A DNA stretch of 64,000 bases from assembly GCF_032854445.1 (NCBI RefSeq), contig NC_088301.1, forward strand, positions 5,876,044 to 5,940,043, given 5' to 3'. Of the stretch, positions 48,201-60,900 are shown in pieces. The number at the start of each line of letters is the position of its first letter. Position 1 is the stretch's first letter. A program made the translations under genes and the position numbers. The notes under the pieces were generated by a model. That model made no database searches and had not been told where the DNA came from. It saw only the letters and a list, made by a program, of their open reading frames with translations. The stretch comes from Liolophura sinensis (Eukaryota > Mollusca > Polyplacophora > Chitonida > Chitonidae).

Positions 48201-51200
48201 AATCAATCTGTCATTTCACTAAATCACCTTTTTTCTCAACCAATCAAAATTTTTTCTGTCTCTTTACAAAACAAGCTCTGTCTCCGACCACTGCCTGAAT
48301 CATGGCATAAAATATTTTTTCTATTCCAAGCCATCAATCAGACTTAACTTCAAAACAAAGAAAAGGCGTGTGGCTGTGTTTGGATTCCAACGGTAATCTT
48401 GAATCCAGCCGCTAAAAAAAGTCGTTTTTAAAGTCGTTACCTAAAGAGAAACATTCAGCCTCAAGTAATGTAATACTTCAACTTAAGTAGGGACAGTCAG
48501 TTACATCTGTGCGCTATAACTTCCTTTCTGTCTTCTACTGAAATTCAACTAATTTCTGACAGGCAATATTTGCATTGAACGAATGTTGCGTTTACGTATA
48601 GAACCCTGTCTGGTTTTGTCACGTATTATTTTGTTAAATATCCGAGAAAATTTTTCTCAGAAAGTTGCCATGGATAACGGCTTAATGCTATCCCACACAC
48701 ATACACGAATAAGATCACGTGCTTGCTGCCTCACATGCTTAAAGTGTTCTATCCCAATTGATATAAATAAAATCAATCCACGGTTCTGTCCATTGTATAG
48801 AGAAATGGTAACTGACAAACCTCTCAACAAAAAATAAAAGGCTTAACTATCGATGGGAGCTACAATCGAACACGAAACCTAACTGGCCTTAGACTTGTCT
48901 CGTGACAATATTTCCTTGAATAAAGATGGAAGACGACACTGGACTAAACTAACTACAGTACAAATCTGTGCGCTTTGTAGAATACACCGACAAGGACGAC
49001 CCCAACGGTACGGAGGTGAGTTTTAAGGATCTATATTCTGAATACGAGTCAAATGATGGAAAATAGCCCAGTATAGTGTGGGTGGTGAATACATCCTTAC
49101 CTATAGCCCCCAACTTGAGGACGAACATGGAAATAGCGGCCAGTGGCAGCCCTAAAGCGATGTATCCCACAAAATTACACACCGCCCCCACCCACTGTCT
49201 GCCACACCCATGGAGAATCCCGCCAGACAAATACTGTACAAATAGATAAGAGACAGGATTATTGGATAATCATGTGATAATAAGACTTTTAACATGACAA
49301 ACTATGATGGTTGGTATCATATTCACATAAAACCCTTACATGTGTGGGAAGTCTGCGACCTGCATGAGGATGACCGTGGCTTTCTAATGCATTACCCTAA
49401 TGCACTACTGGAATCCACTGATATAAGTAAAATATTCTTGAGTACGACGTAATATACCAATGAAATAAATAAATTAATAAATGAACAGAATGTGTATAGG
49501 CGGTTTTTAATCACATACTGCATGTTTCAAATATATGTGTATCAATATTTGTGCAAGCATGTTTTCTGTTGTCGAAAATATCAGACTGTGACCTCACTCA
49601 AAAAGGAAAGCATGTGTCAAAACTGTGCTGGTTTCGGGCTTTAAACCAGGTTCTGACATTCCACGCGTAACGACGGTCCCGACCCAAACACTTTTGCAGT
49701 CGAACTGGCCAGGAGCTATGGAACTTGCTCTAGAAATCGTTTTGTTCCCTATACGAACAACAGTCAGTTAAAATAAGCTAGATACCAGGTTTGAGTTTCG
49801 AAAAGAAGGGGCCATGTGGTATTCAAACAAAAGCACTTGGCGATTTATGCTCATCCCAATGGTGCTTAAAGTCATACTTAAACAAACGTTTCACTTGTGG
49901 GAAGGCGGTCAAGCCTATCGGTGAAAGTAATCAGGATTTAAACATAGCCGATTTTGGCGATAGCAAAGAAATCATCTCCCATATAATTTTGTGTATTTGT
50001 CTACGTTGCCGACTAGTCCATGTAAAGTTTTAGGGGCTACATAGATTTACATGAAACACAGGACTTTTGCTGAAATCTGTATGGCAACAATAATATTTAC
50101 ATTATCTTCGAATAAAACCGGTCTTTCTCACTTTAATATTATAATCGAGTGTCAATAATTAAAGTACTAGCTTGTAGTGCACTATCAATTGCATTTTAGG
50201 ATACAATTGACAGGTTAACTTACCGTACTCGAGTCAAGGAAGAACATATACACCAACACCGGAAGCATTTCAGAAGCCAGTTGTATAATCTCACTGAAAC
50301 GTCATAACCAAACATATTTCAGCGAGGGCTTGATTTATAACAGTAGCTGAATACTGTTGAAAATAGGTCTATTGTCATGTTTAAATCTGCAAAAGAAATT
50401 GGGAATTTTACACCTTTGCTTGGTTAAACAGCACTGGGAGCATTTGGGACACCAACTGTATGGCATCACAGAAACTTCACATAGAAGCATTTAGTCAGCA
50501 AAAACGTCATCTGTCACACATGCAAAATGCCACTGGACCTACATATGTATATATATACAAATACGCAATATCAACACATGTGTGTATTGGCAATAGACAT
50601 TAGGTTTTGTTCCTTCACCTGACCTGAGGACACAGAAAACATTTAAGATGTCTGTTGTATGAACGTACTGAAACGTCATAGTGAAACAATTCTCGACATG
50701 AATTTTGGTTATGACCGGTGGTAATTTATATTTTGAAAAGAACACGATACACCTTTATAATCAGATGTGCAATAGCAACTTAAATTGTGCACCTTCGTAG
50801 GGTGTAACAACACTAAAAGCATTTGAGATGTTAACTCCCTGAGGATACCGAAACACCACAAAGAAGTATTTACGAGACATAATTTTAATCATTACATATG
50901 CATAGTGTTATTATTGCTGCCATGAGGAAACATTGTGCCTGTATAAGAGTTTACCTGTCAGAGGTGAAAATCCGAAGAATATATCGTCCACAGAACAGCA
51001 TAATGATCCCATTAAAAAAAAACACAGTCCCTGAAATACATTACATATCAGTTGAAGGTATTTCGTCATCAAAAGAAGGCCAGTTTAAGTTTTAGAAACC
51101 TTTTTCTCTTACACACTGGCAATCCATCATTTTAGGTCTGCTTCATTTGAAACTTGGCTTAAATCAGTGTATGTTTGAATAGGGTCAGCACCTACAGGAT

Positions 51201-51378
51201 GTCTTACAGGCAATTCTATACGGAACTTGTTTGATTTGAAACTTGACTTGAACTAATGTGTATCTGTATAAGGTCAGTGCCTACAAGATGTCTTACAGCC
51301 AATTCTATACAGGGTTTGCTTCCTTTCAGTATTAATCCCACTACCCGTGTATACATTCAATATGCATATCAAAATACA

Positions 51379-51424
<46 letters not shown>

Positions 51425-54400
51425 CCTTTATTTACACATTCTGTTCACACAAACTAGTATTTGTGTATATTCCGATATGCATACGTTACTAACAGGCAAG
51501 TGTCTGCGCCACCCTATGTACTGCCTTTGCCCCCTCGGAGTCGCCGGCACCCAACCGCTGTCCCACTACAATGCTACCAGCGATTGACAGTCCAACCTGT
51601 TGCTAAAATAAAAAAATAGACCATCTACATGTTTAATTTACGTATCTTTGTCCATTTACGCGTAATGAATTGCAGTAAACATCACAGCATGTTTCTTACT
51701 TTATTCTGCTAAGCCGTGGTGCTAAGGGGCGTGAAAATTTAGTTATTGTCAGGCTATTGTGCAGTGCAGTTGCAGGATTATAAGGTTTTATCAGCACGAA
51801 TGTGGGTCAAGTGATTCACAGATGTATCGAGCGGTGATAAGCCACACTGACTAGTGGTATCAAACGGTAGATCCAACGGATCTGCGACTACTAGCCGCAA
51901 TACATAAGGTTTTAAATAATGCCATTGCTAGATTTTAGGACCTACATTTATGGTGTAAAGATGAATGTACTGTAATGTAATGGATGGAATGAGTTTGCTC
52001 CTGACTCCGACGAGAGCAAGCCAGTAATACTGAACTTAATTTCTGTTAATCGGAGCAGTGCAGTGGTTTGTGTTCGGCAACGTTTGTCTCCCGAAGAAAA
52101 AAATTGTCATAGCCCGAAAAAAAGTCCGCCTGATTTTATCGACTTGATCCCTTACCGGCAACAAACAATATTATTTAACCAAGGCCTTGCCGAATCACTG
52201 GAAATGCCACCATTTTGTATCATGCAGCTAAAATGTGCGAAGAGACAACACTAACATTTTATATAAAAAAACATAATTCTAACGGTGTTATAAATTGTGT
52301 TTCACAATAACGATGCTCTAAGCCGATTTACACTCTCTAAAAGAAGAAAACCTCACGGAGATGCTAAAAGTAAGTAGTCAAATTTTGCATAAATTTGTTA
52401 CAACACAATCTGATACCTGTCAGTAAACTGTGCTGCAAAGATTACATCAAAACAAATTGATCTGTTTACTTACAAATCTTTTGCGATACGCCTAAATGCC
52501 CAGATACTGATAGGATTACGGCTGCTATAAGCATTCCAGAGCTTAATCATAGTAAGAAGTCCAGATTCTTGTTTTTACAGCTGAGTTGACAGGTATCCTG
52601 TTGGTTCTCTAGACTCCTGGCGTTTTCAACCGTAGAAATGTGTCATACTAAGCGAATCTCTTTCTGCCTTGCAATCTTGGAAATGTTTAAATGTCAGTAA
52701 TGTCAGGTATTTGTCCTTGAAATTTTGCATTTATATACTTCACTGTTTAATGAAGGCCCCTACATGTATATTCTTTGAGTGGGGGTCGGGTCATTTGGTG
52801 TCTTCGGTAATGAACAAGTTAACGCACTGTGGCTGTTTAAGAAAAGGTGTCACTCATGTTATGTTTCTTTCAATTTTAGAAGTGATATGTCAACTAACAA
52901 GTTTTTTGATTAGTTTATTGCAGAGTGACTGGGATGAGAACACAAATGGCCGTCCTTTCTCAACACTGATTTCCCTCTTCACATAGAGTTTTTCCTGTAC
53001 CTTTCTATATCGTCCTATATATACATGTATTTCTATCAGCACCAACAATGTGTGTTAATAACGGGACGAACACAGAATCATAATGTTTAAAAACAAATGG
53101 CAAGGTTTTTCTCGTTATTGGTCACGTATCATCCAATACGTATGGTTTGCCATTCTTCTAATTCTTGTGTTGTCATTTTTAGCAGGCAAGTGACGGGGTG
53201 AAGATCGTCGAATCACTGGGAGTCATTTTCTAGCACGTGGCCGTTTTAGATTAAGAGACTAATATAGCATACGAATCAACACAGTAAAGTATGTGCTGTG
53301 AAACTTTCCTACAAAACAGTACTTACTAAGCACGGTATAACATGAAGCTGGAGTATGCAGGAGTTTGCCGCCAACTGAACTTCTCCCAGAAAACCTTGAA
53401 TGATGTCAACATGCAAAAAGAAAGGGGGGCATCAAATGTGTGTCGAGCCAAGACAGGGTTACGTCCCTTTGTAATATGACATATAGGTTGCCTTTGTACA
53501 AGAGGATAGGCACATTCTATAGTGTTTACTCCTTGCAGGACTCCTTGCAGTTAGATACGAAGTCGCCCCACTTCGTTGGATCAGTGAGGTGTATTTTTTT
53601 CTCATGCATAAACTTACTTGAACACGAAGTACAATTACTGAAGAATATGTGTGTGATGCGATTCATACTTTTTGTTTTATAAAAAGGCAAAAGTAGGGTC
53701 AAATACAGATTTTACTATTTTAAGGCGTTTTCCTTATGGAATTCTCTTTATAATAAAATAGGATTACGTGTATCGTATTGGTTCACGCAATCATATTTTC
53801 ATTAATCGTAAAAAAATGAAATAATTTGGAACTTCAGAGACATTCTGCATTCACCATAATATTCCATGGTTTCTGACTCATTGTCCGCATTGCAGACCTT
53901 GAAAAAGTTGTGTCGAAAAGGATCAGGAGTTTGTTTCTTATAATTGCATGTTTCCGTTTTCGTGCTTAACCATGTGAGGTAATGAAGTGGGGAGATAAGG
54001 CTGAACCACACAAGATTTTTTTTTTATATTTCTTCAAATATTATCAAGCTATGTGTTAGATAAGCTTAAATGTATTATTGTAAATCTATACAGATTTTAT
54101 ACAGTATTCTTCCAATGAAAGCTCAGAGTTATTTACTTTAGCAAACAGAATATCCTACAATTACATCGAGAAAAGGAGCACATGTTTATCAGTTTAACCT
54201 TAAAATAAATGTCTTTAAAGACACTGTCATATGTTTGCGTTATAATTCAAAACATGTTTCAGATACCAGCATTAGACGGAAAAGGATATTATCGTATGCA
54301 ATTAAAGGCATACAGTAGGCTGGTGTAAGCAACATCCTGCAGAAAAACATTGCTCTTGTCAAACTCTATTTCTAAAGTGTTTCTTATCGTTTGAAAAATT

Positions 54401-57400
54401 CTTACCGGTTAGAAATATGCCTATTTCCAACGACCACCACTCCATGGCAATCATGAGCATTCCTCCAAGCGCAAGCTGCGTGTACTGGCCCCAGTGATCA
54501 AGCGCTTGCCATGACCAACCTGGAACATGCCACGACAAGCTAGCAAACGGGATAAGTAACACACCCATCATGTTTATGGACAAGCGGGGAAAATCCACAA
54601 ACTCTCCAGGCAAGTGGAAAGGCCTGCCAGGAACCTGCAGATAGTACTTGGTTTCCCCTATATAATGCTGGCCGCCGAAGTATAAGTGAAATATTCTCGA
54701 ATAAGGCGTAAAGCTCCAATTAAATAAATAAATTAGACATAGCATTAAAACATGAGTTTTTTTACCAGACATGGCTATATTAAATGTAAAAAAAACCCAT
54801 CCAATTATTTAATTAGGGCCAAGTTTCGCATGGAATCACTGAAGGACAAATTTTCTCACCATGCCACGTTTGTTTATGCATCCCAGTCAGTCTGACATAT
54901 GAGGCATAAAGCAGCACCATCATGCCGTAAGACAACATGTTTCCTATAGCCGAGCCCCTGCAGACAAAGAGGTTTGCAAAGCAATTCATTCTAAGAATAT
55001 TTTATTCTAGAGAATCTGAGTCGCATATACTGTAATGCATGTGTTGCAATAGCATGTGAAGGCTCCCTGTCCGAACAGTTCGTCAAATACTATGCATATA
55101 AAGACAGTTTTCCTAATTAACATTAACAACTTAATAAAAACGACTGTTTCGATGTGGAATAAAGTGAGACATGAAAGCATGTCATCCAAACCAATAAAAT
55201 GTATTTGCTGGGATCTTGGTTCATTGGTTAATCTATTATTTCAAAATTGGTTACAGTGTTTCTAAGCTTTAAACATAGCAATTTCTGGTCCAGCAAATCC
55301 ACGGTCACTTTAACATAGTTGAGATATGCATGTTGTCTGAACAATTTGCAGTAAGGAGAGTCGTCTAGTATAATGTAGTACCGTTTACATTAGGGTATAT
55401 TAAAATACTGAAGGTAAGTTGTAGGAAATATTTTTTGCCAGCAATACCTGTACCTACTTTGTTCTTAGGTTGAAAAGGTACACAGTAAGATACTGTAATA
55501 TAGCATTGCACGCATTCCCTAGAAGACCTACAACTACTGGTGCGTGGACAGCATTCTGAAAAGATAGTACAAAATTACTAACCAGTTTATGATGATTCAG
55601 AATTCTTACAGGACATAACTTGCTCTTAATTCCAATCTTCAACGCATTGTACATTTCCCCCGTGAAAAAAATCATGTTTAGGTGACTTGACTGATTGACT
55701 GGATGATTATTGATAGGTTTCTTGACTATAAAATGGCCGCTGTAGACAAAGATATAATTTGAAAATGGATATTCATATCTCTAAGGTCCAACTTACTTGA
55801 GTCTGCATGTATTTTGTCCCAAGGATTTCAAGATAAGCAAGCTGAAATATGAGGCAAAAAGGCATCCATCAAAACTTGACCGCTGTAAGCAAAGTGCCAT
55901 TAATACGTGTACATTACCATCTGTTGTGCGAAGGCTAGAGTATCCTAAGCTGACGATTATTACAGACTTTTGGCAACACCCGCAGAGAAAAGAAATGACA
56001 ATATATGGCACAAACAGCTGATGAAATGATCACTTAAGCAATTTTCTGCTGATCGACGGTAGGCACTGGTATTTCGTTCGAGAGTGCTGGTCATAGTCTT
56101 TACCGCCACAAACCTGGTGGCCAGAGTCTGACTCCAAATGCAGTCGTTTAATGTCTTTTCCGGGCAGGTTTTTCTGCCCTACTCTCTTCAACAAAGCTCT
56201 CTGGGAGATCAAGTGAGTGCATTCTGTATGTATATAACCTATAACTGTTGACAGCACATATTTTCTGGTGAAGGTACAATCATGGCCGAAATGTGGATTA
56301 ACAACTGTAACTTTAATAGTCGGCTCCGCTCGATTTTTCTCTCAAAATAATACTGGCCACCGTCGAATGAGTGAAATATTCTTAACTACGGCCTAAAACT
56401 TAATTCGAGTCATAAAACAATATATAAATCAAAACTCGGAGTTACTTTTCCTTTTGTGTTCTGGAAGTTACTGGTGAACTTTCTGACGTGTTGCGTATAT
56501 GTACATCATATTAGTGGGAGGCGTACGTGGGAATGTTTCACAAGAACGGATGGTCGTGGGTTTCCCCCAGGCTCTGTCTGGTTTCCTCCCACCACAATGC
56601 TGGCCACCGTCGTATAAGTGAAATATTCTTGAGCACGGTGTAAAACGGGCTTCTCCATGCGGAACTGCCTCGGAACTTCCCTTTAACTAACAATACTACT
56701 TATTTATCGAACAACTGACACTCACCAACATGCCGGGTATACAGTAGAGAATATATTCCCCAGCAATCCTGAAAAGCAGGAAATGAACACCTGGTCAAAA
56801 CACATAAAATAGCTTAAATTTATACTCCCGTGGGCAGAGTAAAACCAGAGCAGCAAAGGCGGTGTGATAGCTGGCAAATGATCACTCGTAAGCGGTTTAA
56901 TACGTCCTTCGCTTAAGCAGAATTAAATAATAAATATGTGTAAACCCATGACAGTGAACTGTTATCATGCTGTCAGACATTGCAGGGTTGGTTGCCTTAT
57001 GACCACTTGATTCAACTGATATCTATGATGCTCGTATCGGCGACGTCTTTGTACCCAAAATTCACAGCCCGTCATCAGGCCATCGGCCGCCAGAGTAGGC
57101 TGTCTATTAGGCCTGGACATATTTTTTTACCTTGACACTTCTGCACTTTGCCCGAGGCTGACGAGAATGACCTCGATGTTAAGGAGATAACTCGAGCTAA
57201 TCAAGCATGCCATTACCATTATTATGAAGCCTGTGAAGAGATGAACAGGTGCGTATTATAATTCAAAACACAATTTGAAAAAGAAAATAGCGGTGCTGTA
57301 GGAAATTGCTATTATCAATGAAGTGTAAACCTGGCTAGCAATGTAAATGTATGCTACATATAAACGGCCATACCTGTTTTTTATGATTTAATTAAAAACA

Positions 57401-57832
57401 CCTATTATACACTTTTGTAGTAAACTGAAAATGCCATCACATGGTAATTTGTAGCAGTAATTAACTTTCCCCTAGTTCATTCCTACATACCTCTTTGTAG
57501 ATATATCCCCATCATATGTTTGTTTGGGCTACCAAAGGCCTGTATGTTTTCCATAAAGAAGAAAGAAAAGAGCAATTCAGAAAAAATATTTTAACAGTAA
57601 TAAGAATATTTCTAGATTATTTGCTTGAGAAACTGAACCAAAGAGAAACCGAATAAAGTTGGACTGGAGGCAGTATTCATTACATTTCACAGCATTTCAT
57701 TTCCACAGCCAGTGGAACAATGTACCTCCTAGTCCATTTGATTTGCGCTGTACATGCACATCTTGACTTTTATAGTGATACAGGATCACGTGTTATGCAT
57801 GTGGGGCCTTGGTGAACACCACTTGTCTCCAA

Positions 57833-57927
<95 letters not shown>

Positions 57928-60900
57928 TGCATCAAAAGTAAGTTCTCCCCATGCTTTGTTTGCCGTTTATCAGGATATTTGCCCAAGCGTTCTGAAATTT
58001 TGCACACAGTATTTCGGTAATCAAGTAAACACACTGTAGCCAGGGTTACCCTGTAGATATAGATGTGCTCAATAAGCATGCGCAATTGTATTATCCGTTG
58101 GATTTTGAAAATTTTACAAACAGATTTAAAATACCAATGGATTTCCAAATACCAATAGTGATAAATTTCTTCTTGAACAATGAAGACATTGAGCACGCGC
58201 AATGATCCGCCTCTTCTTCGAATCTCAATCCCACTGATCATTTATGGGACAAATTGAAACAAACAGTGCATCGCGATGTTACGATGGTGTCCCATCTTGA
58301 TGACGTCAAAAGAGAAGTGATTAGTCATCGGGTCAAACGTCTCATTAACAGCGAGCTCGAGCTCAGTGTAACACAAAAGCGCGATGGTTATACGAAAATT
58401 TAACATTATCTGATCGTACAGGTGGTCAAAGTTATTTTAAATCTGTTAGCAAAATTTTTAAAAACCGGTCGATAATGCGTTTGCGCATGTTCATTGGAGC
58501 ACATCTGTATCTACAATGTAATCCTTACTACAGTGCGTTGACTTGATTATTGCGATGCTGTGCGCAAAATTTCACAACGACTGTGCAAATATCTTGGTAA
58601 AAGTCAAACATTCATTTGGGGGAACTTGATGCACCGTTTAGATATATGTACGTTACACGTTGAATGCTCGTCGGTAACTTGCTCAAAAGCGGTGGTTTAT
58701 CTCAAGCATCCTCGCTTTTACAACCCATAAACCATCTGCCAGCTTGTAAGCCCGTAATTCTTGAATATGTTATAAAGAACTAAAAAAACAACCGTGGAAT
58801 AAACAGGGATACCAAATTAAACGTATTGTAAAAGAAAATCAATAAAACAGCTGGTTTGATGGAAAAAAAAGCCGTGTACATCGTATATGTATCTATGCAT
58901 CGAAAAAAAACATTGGTATACCAGCCGTCAGCTAATAGGGACATTCCGGGTATTCAGTATTCAAATCGTGTATCATGCTAGAATATCAGTTGTCGACTAA
59001 AATCACTAATTTAACCGCTTAGCGGAATTAGACACAACTATGAAGCAGGGGTTCTGGATTTACTTACAAGACAATTGTACTCATTGTAAAACTTAAGAAA
59101 CTTCGAGTAAAGGGGTTTGATGGAATAACTTTGACACTCTAGTTTTTGCAGTAACAACTTGTGACGTCAACTGAAATCGTTAGACAACATACAGGATCTA
59201 ACAAATGCTACGAGGCGAGATATCCACACGCCACATGCAGGATCCTTTAATATATTGCTATCCAAGTAAGGATAATTTACAACGTCAAGACTGAAACCAT
59301 CTTTCCCGTTGTGAAACCTGCGAGAGAGGAAACCGTTTTGGTCCTTGTACAGATACAGGTCAAGATAATATGCACCATCGGACAGTCTGCGATTTCCTTT
59401 AAATCCAACGAGGGTGGGTAAATATATTTCGCAGCCTTTTTGAAGATTTTAAAGCTAGCACACCATCAATATACCGTTTAGTGAATGAGAAATATTGGTT
59501 CTGGTGCGGATTACTCCTTCATAGTTTCTGAATATAGTCGTATTGATATGAGAAAAGGTATAGGTCGACCAAAAGAGGGGCACAATTTGTACCCATCGAA
59601 ATACCTATACACTGTTATATACATGTACGGTTTTCCCTAATTTCACATAGATGTTATTAATGAAAAATTCATCTAAGTGACTCAGTGAACGTCGAAACAT
59701 TATATGAAAGATAACCCTTGTATCTAGTGGAACTGAAGAAGGCTTTGTTTCCTTTGACGTTGATAAACAATTAGTGATGAAACTCTATCTGTTTAAACCG
59801 TGTGAGGAATGATAGTGGAGAGAGTGGAGAAATCTCAAGTTGATATGTTCTTAAACGGTACGTATATTTCAGCGTCTAGTTTTTAAGTATCCACATAAAG
59901 TTGAGGCCTGAAATTTTTACAATTGTACACCAGTGTATATTACAAAATGACAGTACTTCTGTAGTACCTTCGGTAAGAGAGTGGATGTAAGCTTGGTGGT
60001 ACAACTTTTTGACCCCCGCGAACTTTTATTATTAGGATTTATGCATTTTTGGAATCTAGTAAAATTGTGCGGTATGTCGCTTGACGGGAAGGTACGGCTA
60101 TACTCCTCTGTTTGAGAAAGAACTGATTTTTTAAAAAACATGGATACTCCAGATAATTCTGTTGGTGAGCTAAGCATTCCCGAGGCATGGTCCTTTGCAT
60201 TGTTATTATCTTATTGTTTATTACATTAATGAATAGTAACATTAGGCTACTGTACCTTTTTCCCTATGGAATACGTTGATGTTGCGGCAGTTGTTGTTGT
60301 GATATTGACCTCCTCCAAAAGAACTGATACTAGTAGTAATAATTCTTTCAAACAAACGTAATATTATCAGGAGGAACTGCAGTAACAATATTTTCTCCGA
60401 AGGTCATCAAGTACCATGGTAGGATCCTTCAGAACTTGCTTGGCTGTCACATGAGCATTAGTATTGCATACACGATCTTTTTCTTAACAGAATTTTTCCG
60501 CAGAAAAGTAGCGTAGGTCTACGCCGAAAAGTAGTGTAGGGCTTTTTTGAACAGCAGTGTTTGTCAGAAAAAATGCAATCCGTTAAAACACTGACAAGTG
60601 TCAACTGTGGACGTTTTACACGGGACACTACCCAATATATAAAATAAACACTTATTTTAGAATAATGAGTAATGTGTGTGTGTACTACAATATGACCTGC
60701 GCAAAGACGACAATAAGCTTGAACTATCAAATAAAGAGTTTAGAATTTATTTTGTTTATATGCTCGCGCCTACCGTCATCATCAGCCTACTCACAAGTTT
60801 TGATAAATGCTTTTAGGCTGTTTTTCACTTTCGAAGAAAATCTTTAGAAGTCAAGATTGATTCAGCTTGTAAGATTCAAGAGCGAATTTCAAGAAAAGCA

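Noticed and set aside
51494-51602. Apparent frameshift in MATE exon j at a G run
   Set aside because: On recounting, the run has five G on the minus strand. With five, the frame and the next exon's phase agree perfectly.
52669-52986. 105-codon plus frame in a MATE intron
   Set aside because: No motif recognised, opposite strand to the host gene, and composition like the surrounding intron.
54359-54772. A 137-codon minus frame as a single exon
   Set aside because: Only 54406-54519 is MATE coding. The rest of the frame is a chance extension through a SINE.
57754-58039. Frames rich in Tyr-Ile repeats
   Set aside because: They translate the (TA)n microsatellite.
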